A stretch of 64,000 nucleotides of DNA from Pochonia chlamydosporia 170 (Eukaryota > Ascomycota > Sordariomycetes > Hypocreales > Clavicipitaceae), in the NCBI RefSeq assembly GCF_001653235.2, contig NC_035794.1:1736001-1800000 (forward strand). The letters run 5' to 3'. Positions 45,497-57,379 of the stretch are shown piece after piece. The notes beneath the pieces were generated by a model, which saw only the letters and a program-made list of their open reading frames with translations, was not told the DNA's origin and did not search any database. The translations under genes and the position numbers were made by a program. The first letter of the stretch is position 1. Every line of letters starts with the position of its first letter.

Positions 45497-47213
45497 CTAC
45501 CTCGTAAGGCAGACGTACCCCCCTTGTTCTCCAGCCTCAACCAATTCAGCTTCATAGTTGCTAGACTCCAACGCTTTCCATACGGCGCTCGCCTTTGTTA
45601 CGAACAAATTGGAAAACCCGTTAACCTCAACGATACAATTATGCCAGGGAGTCGGTACATGCAGCTGATCGCAACAATCGAGGGCAGCGCCACTTGGTGG
45701 CAGCACGTCAGTGGGCACAACATGCTTCCCTAGCATTTGAATACCAAATTTTGGACCGGAGTTATCGTGACTAATTTATGGTAAGCGCCACAATCGTTCG
45801 GTAGGAATAAACAAGCCGAGTAACCTACGCATGTATGGAAAGGCGGACATGATGTGGAAACATCATTTGTACCAAATTTGAGTAAGCCTGGTTTCGCTGC
45901 ACGTGATTAATGTTAGCAGTGTATAGATCCTTTTAAATGATAAGAACGGTATTACTTGAATCATCTCAAAAGCGATTTTCGATGATGTCTTTCTAAGCTG
46001 ACTTTTGCTTAGATGGCGGGTGTATGCATTGGTGGCGAGATCCTCTAGCATAAACCTGGAGAAACCTCGATAAAGCGCAAGCATTGTCGCATCTTTTGTA
46101 TCGAGAATCTCTCTAAGCTTGGAGCTATCTAGCTGGAACCCCATAGTTAAAATCTTTCGGCACGTCTCGGCTTCATTGGTCAACTTGGTTGCGATAAAGT
46201 GCTGTAGTTCTGGGAGCTGGTCTTGGATGAAATCAAACTGTTGCAATTCCTCTCGACAACTATAACCAAATAAGTCCAGAAGAGACTTAAACCCGATCCT
46301 GTCCTCGCCGCCGTGGCGAGCCACAATAGCCTCATTCATTGCTTGGAGTTGTGCTCCATACGTGTCAACGACGTCATCGTCAACACCGACTGCATGTGTT
46401 AGTCCTCAAGTGTAGATTAAAAACTATCATAGACGGCATGCGCTTACTGCAGTCGCTAAAAACGTGTCCGTCGCTGATTATCCAAAGTTTAGCTCCTGGC
46501 TGGTAAATAGCTTCTATTTCTTGTATAAACGCATGTAAATTTGCCAAGGCTATGTGCTCCCCGCGATCTGGGGCTGTAGACAATACTTTATTTGTGCTGG
46601 ATGACTTGCAGGGAAACGCTGGAAGACAAAATTCAACTTTTGCGCCTCTAGATGTGAATGAACTGATTTGTTGTCGGAAGACGTCCCGGCCCCCTTGTGA
46701 CCATTTGTCGTGTCTGGCAGCATATCGAAGGGTTGAGTCGAATATATCCACTATAGACTCTGTGACTCGTTCCAGGTTAATTTCTTGGAAAATTTCTGTA
46801 TGTTTTGCTGTTCCCACTTGCAATCCAGAAAGAATCAGGCTCGCAAAGAAGAAGTCGAGCCTGGTAGACACCGGCGCGGATGTGTGGGCATCAATGCTCA
46901 ACACGATACCAACAACTTGTTGATCCATCGGCCGTGGCATCTCTAATATCGCATATTCGTTTCCGGCAATCTGTATTCGACAGCTACAAATGCCTGCTAC
47001 CCCACGTTTGATCTGCAGACCTGCATTTGGCAGGTGGCTTCGCCATGCGTTAAGGTTACAATGGCGCAAGACATGGTCCTCAATCCCAGACCAAGTTGCG
47101 GAGAGTAGACTTGACGATGGCCCGAAAGAATGAATAAGCTTGCCAGATGACTGACGCACAAACCCTGCAATGAATCTGTCGTGTATCGAGGATTTTGACC
47201 AAGAGAATGTCAT
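45497..47213 (-). CDS. Isocyanide synthase family protein (DIT1/PvcA)
   Basis: 513 residues in four exons. Introns: 46447-46390, 45955-45897, 45828-45771; the total closes in frame. Start MTFSWSKS at 47213 (GCGAAATG). The conserved domain runs from about residue 180: LWIISDGHVFSDC + IGVDDDVVDTYG across intron 1, RNQAYSNLVQMMFP across intron 2, HAHDNSGPKFGIQ across intron 3, then PTPWHN. This family converts the amino group of Tyr/Trp or other amino acids to isonitrile (PvcA, XanB), or makes N-formyl-tyrosine in yeast spore walls (Dit1). The first 180 residues are unlike bacterial PvcA and are not recognised; yeast Dit1 is also about 500 long. No TauD or other fused domain. Divergent from a P450, as DIT1 is from DIT2. 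Confidence 0.93.
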
Positions 47214-47976
47214 TTCGCCGGTAGGAGAAGGCACACTAGGACAGAGGCAAGACAAAGCCAAACAAGCCGTCGACAAAGTTTTAAGGACTAACCTAGGTAC
47301 CGAGTAGGTAGTGCTGGGTCACAAGTACTGCATAAATGAACCTTGAGTTGATGAACAATTTTTTTTTGCGTTGTGTCTAGGTAAGTGTTTATTCATGATT
47401 TCTAAGTGCGAGCTGATGTTGGTCCCCTGCTGGCCATTACGAGGCGCCTCATTTGATAAGAAGCCCATTCACCGTTCTGTATATTAATTATACACGTAAT
47501 GATTATTGAATTACAAGGCGCAAATTGTCCTCACGGTTCGGAGCTGAGTCGGAAATATACCACTGCGGTCTAGTGCGCGACATTTGAGCAAGTAATTTCG
47601 AGTCACTATAATATGACATCTGCAATCTTCTCACACGGGAGAAACCCCGTTCTCTCGTCCTTCGGAATGACACCTGGAGTTGCGGATGATCACCCATTGC
47701 GACGGTGGGGGTTATTTTTGCCTCGCTAATGCATTAGACTGTTCCCACCACGGCGGATAAGCCAAAGTATGAGGTCTGGTGAGCTGTCACTTTTTGCTTT
47801 ACCTACTTGGGCCACGAAGCATCAAATAGTTTGTGATTAACTCTGGCGGCCATCCGATAGCCCCAACCCAGAGTGAATATAGCGTCGGTCCAAGGGGACC
47901 GATGATTTTGGCGAAAGAGTACTCCATATTTGGCTGCTCAGTTGTGTTTTGTTCTACAATCCACCAAACATTCATC
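47214..47976. promoter_or_regulatory. Divergent promoter of isocyanide synthase and P450
   Basis: 763 bp separating the two starts, arguing for joint control. It carries AACCTAGGTA at about 47290, also seen at 44524 beyond the synthase's 3' end. No recognised operator. Confidence 0.5.
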
Positions 47977-49677
47977 ATGGCAGCAACGATCTTTGTGGCC
48001 GCTTTGTTTCTTTCCATGTTTATTCCCTTGACTTTACTTGTCAAGTATTTTCTACTACCTCTGCAACAGATTCGCAATATACCGACAATTCCATTCTGGG
48101 TGGCATTACTCCCGCTTATCAAAGATGTCGACCAGCAAGAGATATTCAAGAAACACATTGATAAGCCTCTCCAAAAGCATGGTGCAGTAAAGATTTTCTT
48201 TGCCGCACAATGGAATGTGCTAATTCATCGACCTAAGTATATGGCCGAGGTATTTAGGCGAGAAGAGGCATACCAAAAGAGCGGAAACCAAAAGAAGATC
48301 CCCCATAGTGTTCTGGCATCCTTACTGGGAGATAACATAATATCCAGCCATGGAGAAGTCTGGAAGTCATATAGACAAATCATCAGGCCTGGGTTGCAAA
48401 TCTACCCTGACCTAGAGGTCTTGCTTAACAACGCTGAGAGACTACGCAAGATCCTAGTTAGCACGCAGGCGCTAGCTATGCGTCGTGGCGTGGGTATCCA
48501 GGAGAGCATTCAGCGGTATACAATTGCAAATTTTGCTCAGAATAACTTTAATATCGATTTTGGGGTAAGTTTATCTGAACAGTATTGCAAAGTAGACGGA
48601 GTACATGAGAGTTATTGGCTAACCTAAGTATTTGATATTGTAGACCCTGCACTCAAAAGATGCATATTTACACCGGATTCAATACAAGATCAAAAAAGAA
48701 ATATTCAAGCCCATCTTTATGAACTTTCCATTTCTCGATCGCCTGGGATTTCGCAGCCGGCAGCAAGCTAGGCAGCTGGCATCCCATTTCACTGACCAAT
48801 TAGTCCTGGCACTGGAGACCGGGGCCCAAGACAAAGAGACGTCTGAATACCAGAAGAGTAAACTACCGAACTTACTTCTTGCCGCCAGGTCCTCTGGGGC
48901 ATTGACAGAAAAGCAATTTCGGGACAACGTCACCGTCTTGTTTGTCGCCGGGCAAGAGAATCCGCAGTTGGCCATCATGTCAACACTGTATTTGCTTGCC
49001 AAGCACTCCGTATGTACACGTTTCCCTGTATGGTTTGATCACGGTGGTGATACTAATCTCGTAAAAGGACATGCAGGACCAACTCTTTGACGAACTAACA
49101 GCTCAATACGATGGGGAAGTTAATCAAGAGTACCTACAAAGCTTGCCCTTATTAACATCAATCATTTACGAGAGCCTACGGCTATACCCGCCAATTGGGC
49201 AGTTGATCAACAGGCGGGTCTCTCAATCAATCACTCTAGGAGGCGATATTTTTATACCAGAAGGAACATACATAGGCTACAATTGCTACTCCACAAACAG
49301 AGATCCGGAAGCATGGGGAGATGGCGCAAATGACTTCCAGCCAAGAAGATGGGGGCACACATGTCAGGATATCCAGAAAGAGTATCGGAGGCGGAGGGTA
49401 CGTGCGGAGTTTATTTCCTTCCATGGTGGGCAAAGAGCATGTCTGGGTGAGCGATTCGCCATACTACAACTAAAAGCAACGTTATACGTGCTCGTGAGAA
49501 GTCTTCGGTGGCGACTTGACCCCAAATGGTCGGACAAGATGACGCCTGTAAGTGCCCATTTGTACCGTGGAATGAGGTCGGTTCCAGCGCATCGTGGATT
49601 TTGCTAACAGGTGGCATATATAGGCCGGTCCGCTTTGTCCAAAAAACTTGCATCTAATTTTTGAGGAGAGAACATGA
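47977..49677 (+). CDS. Cytochrome P450, CYP56 (Dit2)-like
   Basis: 495 residues in four exons: 47977-48564, 48644-49009, 49068-49547, 49624-49677; the total closes in frame. A membrane anchor (TIFVAALFLSMFIPLTLLV) is followed by IRNIPTIPFW. The I-helix reads FVAGQENPQ, the K-helix ESLRLYPP and the haem loop FHGGQRACLG (Cys443). The AGxEN I-helix, with Asn instead of Thr, and the NIPTIPF/KSGNQKKIP stretches resemble yeast CYP56 (Dit2), which couples N-formyl-tyrosines; this is from memory of the family. The short last exon (AGPLCPKNLHLIFEERT) replaces a read-through end at 49607. Likely modifies the isocyanide synthase product. Confidence 0.92.
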
Positions 49678-50060
49678 GAAAGTAAACAGGTTGCATCGGT
49701 GTTTATCTGCTAGTTGCGCGTGTTGAGCGCTCCAACACAAACCACCATGTTTCCAATAGCGTGTAAGAGGTAATATATAGCAAACTGTGCCGCTCAGTTA
49801 GATGAGGGAGCTTAGGCAATGTTTGCTTCCGCAGCATTTCGCAAGGATTTCCTACCACGGGAGCTCTCCACCACGGTGCTGCAGCTTGAGTTTGGCAGCT
49901 TCTCTGTACATGATTGAAGGTTTCCATGCGAATAACGATATTATGACAGGAAAGAATAACTGTTCTCTCCAGATATTATAGAGTCGAATGTGGAAAAATA
50001 CCGATAAATGGCCCGCTTCCTAGTAGGCATTTATACTTGGAATCGTCTACAAAGGACATT
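49678..50060. other. Convergent spacer
   Basis: 383 bp; nothing recognised. Probable right end of the DIT-like module. Confidence 0.6.
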
Positions 50061-51761
50061 CTACCAACCATCTTCTGCTTTATCGAACAAAGCAACAATA
50101 GTCTCACATCTCTTACCCCGAACAGACTCGTACCCTCCAACAATCACCTCAAACCCATTCCCCGTAATATTCACCCAACTAGGTGACTCGAGCCCTTTCG
50201 CGCTGTATTCCGGCCAACCCTGCATATCTTCCCCGAGAATAAATCGCCGTAAGTAGTTCTGAAACTTCTTTGCAACTTCCGGAACTACAGCTTTGTCCAC
50301 AGCGGCAACAGCCTTGTCATAAAAGTAATAGTTCATATCGTCGCCATGAATCGCGGGCGGAACTGATTCATCGTAGCGATAAGATTCGAAGCCGGTCGCA
50401 GACGTCGGCGGCACCGTAGTTGCAGAATCGTTTTTCCCTTTTGACCAGTATTTGGCTGCAAAATACGAATGACACTCGTATATAATGTCACCATAGAACT
50501 TGTCAAAGGTCGTCCGTGCAAGAATACCGCTCGAAGAAACAGGGGACAGGTCGGTGTCGTTGCTGTACAGGCTTTGTATAGTGCTGATAGTGCTGCTACT
50601 CGGAGTCCGGGCAAAAATCTTTAGGAAGTCTGCCCACGTCTCATTTGAAGGGTTACCAATGCCGTCGTTTCGCATTCCACCAGCTATAACCCTTTTGACA
50701 TTTCCGAGACCGCGACGAGGACTCGTTATGTTGTTCAGCACACGGTCAGGCACATCACGCACTAAATTTCCGTCGATTACCGGCCCGAAACCAATGCTGG
50801 GACCGCCAAATTCCCCCGTTCCTTGTTCCAGCATCATGTAGGAGTTTGCCTTCTTCAGTTCTTCTGAGGGCAGCTTCCTCAAACAGTCAACATTGGTGCA
50901 ATTGGTGGCGTTGAGGAAGATATTATAGATTCCGGTCACTTCTTCTGATCTGTTCACATGAGGACGATATCCAGGAGATGAAAGCACGGCCTGACTGAAC
51001 GGTGCGGAGCCAGTTTGAGCGTCAACAGCGAGAAAGTGTTGAATGATTCCACCGCCTGCAGATTGGCCCATTACTGTGACCTTTTCTGGATTCCCTCCAA
51101 ACATGTAAATGTACTGTTTTGTCCATTTTAGACCGGCCCAGGCATCGTACAAGCCAACATTACGATCCATGGTCGGCTCCGTGTCGGAACTCAGCCAACC
51201 AAGTGGTCCCAGACGGTAGTTTGAAGCGACGATAATGAACTTCTTATCCGGTGCCATTGCATCAAACAAAGCTGCAGGATTCCCACCATTGTCCTTTGCG
51301 CCGAAAAAGAAGCCCCCACCGTATAGCCAATGCAGGACTGGGACGCCGGTCCCTGCTGGTGCCGGAGACAGTCCCTCTGGAATGACGACATCAACAAAGA
51401 GACAATCTTCATTTCCCCAGGTAGTCCCGTTTATACCAGGTGGACTGGTTAGCCAATGTGGCACGGTTTGTATGCAATTGGTGCTGTTCAACGGAACGTT
51501 TCCATCCTGAATGCCGTCTGCAGCGGGAGGTGGCGTAACTGGAAGTTTGAATCTGAGATCTCCAGTTGGTGGTTGAGCGAATCGAATATTTCGATATGTT
51601 GCGTAGGATATATTGTACTGAGATGTTGTGTTTATAAACGTCGGTACGTGTCGTGCGTATCCCAAGTCAATCGTTGGGAAGCCCGATGGGCCGCTTCCCA
51701 ATACTCGTATGGGAATGGCCACAATGACGAGATAGAGAGTGTCGAGCTGTATTAGGCGCAT
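50061..51761 (-). CDS. Secreted type-B carboxylesterase/lipase
   Basis: Intronless, 566 residues. Signal peptide MRLIQLDTLYLVIVAIPIRVLG. Family features in order: FAQPPTGDLRF, NEDCLFVDVVIP, GGGFFFGA (oxyanion hole), VTVMGQSAGGG (nucleophile Ser234) and PAIHGDDMNYYF (His region). Many N-glycosylation sequons. Hydrolyses carboxylic esters outside the cell. No clear link to the isocyanide genes. Confidence 0.93.
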   Translation of the reverse strand: MRLIQLDTLYLVIVAIPIRVLGSGPSGFPTIDLGYARHVPTFINTTSQYNISYATYRNIRFAQPPTGDLRFKLPVTPPPAADGIQDGNVPLNSTNCIQTVPHWLTSPPGINGTTWGNEDCLFVDVVIPEGLSPAPAGTGVPVLHWLYGGGFFFGAKDNGGNPAALFDAMAPDKKFIIVASNYRLGPLGWLSSDTEPTMDRNVGLYDAWAGLKWTKQYIYMFGGNPEKVTVMGQSAGGGIIQHFLAVDAQTGSAPFSQAVLSSPGYRPHVNRSEEVTGIYNIFLNATNCTNVDCLRKLPSEELKKANSYMMLEQGTGEFGGPSIGFGPVIDGNLVRDVPDRVLNNITSPRRGLGNVKRVIAGGMRNDGIGNPSNETWADFLKIFARTPSSSTISTIQSLYSNDTDLSPVSSSGILARTTFDKFYGDIIYECHSYFAAKYWSKGKNDSATTVPPTSATGFESYRYDESVPPAIHGDDMNYYFYDKAVAAVDKAVVPEVAKKFQNYLRRFILGEDMQGWPEYSAKGLESPSWVNITGNGFEVIVGGYESVRGKRCETIVALFDKAEDGW

Positions 51762-52838
51762 GGTAGGCTGCTTTGTGAAAGGTACTCATTGACGGAGTTC
51801 AGTATGCCTTCTCTAAGCTGAGATTCTCGCGATGGGTGCAGCAAGTATACTGGACATGAGATTGGGAGTCGGCTCATTTATCACATTAGGTTCATCGGCT
51901 TTAATTACGATGAATACTCTCATTTATTTCCAGCTGTTGACACTGTAAGAGCTACGAACACAGCTAAGACACCGATAGCCAGTGCCTCATACATCATTCA
52001 TTAGGACAGTGCCTCAATGGGCTAGACGAATTGACTATTTGGGCCAACCGCAAAGTCCAGTGGCTATTTTGGGCTATCCCATAGATGTGGCTGTGGATAG
52101 ATCACCATCTTGAAGTCCTTTTTCATGAATGCTGGCATATTGATCCTAAGAACTTAATCTGTTAGCCAACCATGAGGTAGGGGAAGCCACCAGAGATTTT
52201 GCAGTTCATTGGGGCAATAACATCCATATAGTTGCGATGGTAGACGTCATAATTTCGATGAGGTTTAGTGTCATGGTGACTGACAGGACACCAAAACCGA
52301 AACAACGTCTCGCATTCGTCGTATTCCCAGCATTCGTCCTGCACGAGATCCGTCCCGCCGTGCGCCACAAGAAGATCATCCCAAGAGACTGGTAAGCTGC
52401 CGATCACTGTAAGTACGACCAATATTAAAGTTGCAACGCCCGAGGGTGGCTCAAACTGATGCACCGGGCTGAAGACTACCAAACGAATACATTTTGGAAA
52501 TGCGCGGACCACCACGGCTACTTACAGAAAAAGCTCAATCTTGTAAGCCAGTTATACAGAGCTGGGATGAATGCGTCGACTGACCACGTCAGGACCCGGG
52601 TAGATCATAGGGACCGTGGTAAGGTGTAGTTGATGCTTCACGCATCCACTTGTTGCTCGTTGTGTTTTCCCAAGTGTAAATCGTTGTTGAGCATTTGTTT
52701 CATGGCCACTGGAACACTTCACTAAGCTCATCAAGTGCGGATCATGATATTTGGCATTTAAAGACCGCTCCTCGCTAGTCATCTCGTCAAAAGGTGAACA
52801 ACTTAACATCTCTCAGCCTCACCCTCATAAAGCAGGTG
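51762..52838. other. Intergenic spacer with one unassigned frame
   Basis: 1.08 kb. A 117-codon minus-strand frame (52515-52162) has a hydrophobic stretch and several Cys, but begins with GTG, and I found no ATG exon for it. Not called as a gene. Confidence 0.5.
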
Positions 52839-54460
52839 TTAGTCCTTCCACGTCACAGTTTTCGTTACGAGGAACTCTTCCAATCCCATACTGCCGTTAA
52901 ATCTGCCCCATCCGCTATTCTTGACACCTCCATGAGGGAGCACAGGTTCATCATGGACAGTCATACTGTTAATGTGCACAGCTCTGCGCTGCTGTTAGCC
53001 ATCGTTCTATCCAGGAATCCGATGCCACTTCAGCATCGCCCAGTTGGAAACTCACCCGGATTCAATCTTCTTTGCGAGCGCAAAGCCTTTTCGCAAGTCT
53101 TCGGTAAAAATCGCAGCAGACAGTCCATATCCGCCCTGGTTCGCAATCTTGACGGCCTCCTCGTCTTTGTTGACAATCATGCATGCTGCCACCGGGGCAA
53201 ATGCCTCCTCCTGCCACAATGTCATGCCTTCCTTCGCTCCACCAAGTATGATTGGAGCCATACGGACGCTGGAATCTCCATCTTTGTTCTGAGCGAGTGA
53301 TCCATGGATCAGGTGAGCCCCAGACGAGATAGCACTCTCGATGACAGCTTCAACTCGTGCTTTAGAGGCAGCAGTCACCAGAGTTGGAAGAGAATTAGAC
53401 TCATTAGCGGTAGATTCAAGAGCCTTCTTGAGCGCGGCTATGAACTCCGAAGCAATTGATGAGTGCAACACGATCCGGTCTGTGGCCATGCAGATTTGGC
53501 CAGACTGATATGCTCGTCAGCAAAGAATCCGAAACAAAATACTTTGTAAGAAGATCTTACGTTCAATAGTGCGCCGGCGAGGACTTCCTTCACAGCGACC
53601 TCGAGATTCGCGTCGGCGCAAACAATGGAGCTGTTCTTCCCGCCGAGTTCCATCAAACATGGTTTCAAATTCTGACCACAAGTTCTGGCAATCTTTCGAC
53701 CAACGGCTGAACTACCTGTAAAGTTAACTTTTCGAACCGCAGGATGCTCAATCATGGCATTAACGACATCTGGTGCATCTTGCGGTCTGCATGATACGAC
53801 ATTCAAGCAGCCCGCAGGAAGCCCAGCTTCTTGGAATGCTCGACCAATTGCCCAGTAGCAACCTGGCGATAGTTCAGACGACTTTATGATTGTTGTGTTT
53901 CCCGCCGCGAGAGCACATGCCGCAGACCGGATGCCAAACACAAATGGAGCATTCCTTGTCATAGTCAGTATTGCTCGATGATAAGTACACGGCGCAGCGA
54001 CTCACCAAGGTACGATCCCCAGAATTACACCCATCGGTTCTTTATACACAATTGCACTCTGGCCCTCCTGCTCAACTACAGGCACACTGCCACAGATAGA
54101 AGTTATGCGACTAGCGATATCTCGAAGCATACGAATGCTCATTGGCACGATGAAGAATTGTGAAGTTCCCACATCTGCGCCCATTTCGGTTCTCACCATT
54201 TCCGCGTTTTCCTCCATTCTGCTTTCGAGAATGTCGGCCGCTTTGAGCAGGATATCCCGTCTCACGGTAGGTTTTGTTTGCGACCAGGCTGGGAAGGCCG
54301 CTTGCGAGGCTTCAACGGCCTTGACAGCATCTTGTGGAGTTGCAGACGTGGCTGTCCAGCAAGTTTTGCCTGTGTATGGACTGACGACATCGAAGGTTTC
54401 TGACCCTGTCTCTTCCTTGCCGTTTATGATAAGTGGGATATTGGTTGGTTTTCCGGACAT
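52839..54460 (-). CDS. NAD(P)-dependent aldehyde dehydrogenase (aromatic aldehyde/SSADH-like)
   Basis: 480 residues in four exons: 54460-54006, 53954-53561, 53504-53056, 52983-52839; the total closes in frame. Start MSGKPTNIPLIINGKE in good context (TTCAACATG). Features: GVILGIVPWNAPFVFG, KSSELSP, NFTGSSAVGRKIA (cofactor loop), MELGGKNSSIV (general-base Glu) and SGQICMATDR (nucleophile Cys288 across intron 2), ending HGGVKNSGWGRFNG. The HDEPVLPHGGVK ending resembles vanillin/salicylaldehyde-type dehydrogenases. Cytosolic; oxidises aldehydes to acids. It could process aromatic aldehydes freed by the neighbouring esterases; inference. Confidence 0.93.
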
Positions 54461-55284
54461 GTTGAAGTTTACGAGTCTATCAGCTGAGGGATCCTCAATG
54501 CGTGTGTTCTCCCGAATGGGTTGAAAGAATGAATCCAAAGACCTGAAGAAAAGTGTGTCCAAACAGCTTGCATATAAACCATGAGGAGTTGTGGGTCGTA
54601 ATCATAGCGCTTATGCTGGAGTTTGCATATGAATCTTCCAAAACAGGTTTACGGGCGGGGAATGCCATGTTGAGAAGGTTGCAGACCGTGATGCCTTGGA
54701 GTTGTCAACTGTAGTTCTGACTTTGACGACTGAAAGTTCCACACACTCGGTACTATATTTACATGTTGCCAACATGCTTAACCCCGACGATTTCCAGGAC
54801 TCATCTTGCGTTCTCCTCTCTTCTTGAAAAACGGAGCAGTGATTACAATTGGGTGGCTTCGAAGTTATGCATGCACGCATGTTAACTTAGTTGGGATAAC
54901 ACAAGTTAATTGGTTCCCGTCGATCAACCTCCTCACTCGTACCATGGGCCAAGTTCCTTGAGCAATCATCTCGGTCAGGTTCCATCCCTGGTTTTCGGTG
55001 ACGGGTAAAACACAGTCTTGTCTTGGGTTCCTTATTGTGACCTTGCGAGCATACATACGCGATTCTACGGAACATAAGGCAAAACTTGAATACCGCCCTT
55101 TGAAAGTGCTCATTCAAGTCGAAGTTGGGTTGCAGAGATGCAGAATATACAGCCCCGCCGATCTGCACTGCTTACCCAGTCGTGGATGGTGACCTTGTGT
55201 CAGCGATTCTATCTAGAAAACTCTCCAGATTGACGTTTAGCATACAACCTATGGCGATGTTTAAATTAGGAATATTCGTTTGGG

Positions 55285-55317
55285 TTGGTTTAACCAATGA
55301 CCACCTTTAAAGGTGGT
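55285..55317. repeat. Two adjacent palindromes
   Basis: TTGGTT-T-AACCAA at 55285-55297, then the perfect 18-bp palindrome ACCACCTTTAAAGGTGGT at 55300-55317, 2 bp apart. Function unknown. Confidence 0.8.
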
Positions 55318-57298
55318 GTTGCACGGCCGCATGGCTTAAGTGTGCTTGTTGCTCGGAAGTTTGGGCCATGTTTAGGGCCAGGGAACTAAAAGCCGATATC
55401 ACATAACCTCATAAAGTTATCAGGTTAAGTACTCAGCAGCTGATAGACCTAGAAAAGCTTTTGTTCTTTGAGAGAGGTATTTGCCTTGTGACCAGGAGGC
55501 CGTAAGTGTGGGTTATTGCCTCCTCCGACATGGCAACCCCAAACCATCGGCGTCGGCGTGGTATACGGGACCGAATTTCCAACACGAAATTGGTTCAACC
55601 GACTCTACTGTGTGAGTTAGTTGTATATGGCTATTGGTCGGTTCGTTTCGTGGAGTGGACTTGGGCCCGATAGCACTTGTTTGAGTCGCCCAAGCTGGCA
55701 AATGGGTCATGCGAACGAAGGTCTCGATACCAGTGAGTTAACAGAAATACATCCCAGATTAATAAATGCTTAGCTACGTAGATGGCTAGACACCCTTTTC
55801 TGGACCATAGAAGTAGGTCTGTCTAGGGATATGATGTGGCTCGGCGAACTGCGGCGAGCTTTTTACCGCGACACGAGAATGCAGTGAGTGGTCATCAATG
55901 TAAAGCGGGAGGAGTTCAAATTGTTTGCTACCAGCTTAATGGCATACCCAGAATCCACACTTTCGACCGTAGCGATTTGCAACTGTTTTGATCTTTCCCG
56001 AACCAACGTCGAAGCCAACGGCCAAGTCACAATTCCAGTGAGCTGAAACCAAGGCGCAATGTCTTTCACCGTCATCGTTACCTTAATGCAACATGCGTTG
56101 CCAATATTGCAACTTACAAACCTTCTCGCGCATGAGAGTGGCGCCGGCTTCGCAAATCCGGACCTGAAGTTGTAGCAAAACCTCGAGTCTAAATTACCTC
56201 CGATACCTTACTTTCCGTCCAACTCGGTCTTCAAGATATCTTGGCAGACACTTGGTAATCGACCCAGCACATCATATGGCCTACGCTGTGGGACGTACAA
56301 GCAGCAAGACTGTTCCGTGTGTCGATGGTGCCCTTTTGTCATCGCCGGCTTCTGTGAAGACGAGATCGGGTTAAGACCTAACACCGGCGCGGCCCAAGAC
56401 ATCCGGCATCCATTTCCCCGAGTTTGCGGACTTTTCATGTTCGACAGACATGCATATGCCTGCCTCTTTGTCATGGCTTGCCGTAATTGCCATCTTTTTG
56501 TAACCGACGTCACATATCCTTATTGGGAATGTCACCTGAGGAATAATGCCGAAGTGAAAGATCTTTTAGCCAGGGGCATTGAGTTAATGCTAGGCCACTT
56601 TCGGGATGTATTTCCGCCTAAAGCTACGTTGGTGTTCAGCCCTGCATTAATGTGCGCCACGCCCCTTTGGCGGCCGATCACTGAAGGAAGATGCCTAAAA
56701 TGAGTTTTTGACAGCTCTAGCATGTGAATGTGATGAAAGCCCAAAATAAAGGGTGTTCATGGCAAAGCTACAAAAAGGGAACGACGCTGAAGTACATGGA
56801 AATGCATCACGAAGATCTTTATCCATAAGCAAGCTCAAGCCCATCAACATCGCACACCGACAACCAAATCCTGGAGTCATCGGCCCAAAGATCATATTGG
56901 GAAGATATGGCCATGCTCCTCGTACGAGACTTCGGCACTAACCGCCAGCCCCTGGTCAGGCCTCAAGCCGCCGGAGAAATTACTGAAGCAACGATCAATG
57001 CAAACTGACAAAATACGCACAACACATGTCAACATATTCACGGAATGATGGCCATTTGAGGAATAGGGCGCTTTACCCCACCCCCGCAAATATTTGGTCC
57101 TTTCTTATGAGGCTGTGTTATAGGCTTCACATCCCCGGATTTTCTTCCCCTTATAACAAGCCCAGCATATCACTGAACACTCAATGCAACTTCACTTGCG
57201 CAATATTATGAGAAACTATACCAATAATGCCCCGTAATAACCGAGGAGACCTTCCCAGCCTCTGGGTTGGGCATGTGATGGGTTTTGCGGGTTGTGAA

Positions 57299-57305
57299 TA
57301 TAAAA
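57299..57305 (+). promoter_or_regulatory. TATA box of the lipase gene
   Basis: TATAAAA 75 bp before the lipase ATG, a suitable place for a core promoter element. Confidence 0.45.
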
Positions 57306-57379
57306 CCTCTCCCATTTTATGATACCGAACCCAATGACTTTTGGTTCAGACGCTGCAATCTCGAGCGACAAGACACACC

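Larger units (their letters stand above)
54461..57379. other. Long gene-free region
   Basis: 2.9 kb without a convincing gene. Open frames such as 56317-56703 begin with GTG and have no family signal. It contains two adjacent palindromes at 55285-55317. Transposon remnants are possible but not recognisable. Confidence 0.5.

Noticed and set aside
44524..47299. AACCTAGGTA at 44524 and 47290 on both sides of the isocyanide synthase gene
   Set aside because: Only two copies, one not in a promoter, and a near copy occurs inside the helicase gene; too weak to call an operator.
52162..52515. 117-codon minus-strand frame with a hydrophobic stretch and several Cys
   Set aside because: Begins with GTG and no ATG exon could be joined; considered as a small secreted protein but unsupported.
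56317..56703. 128-codon plus-strand frame in the gene desert
   Set aside because: Begins with GTG rather than ATG, no family signal and no supporting splice sites.
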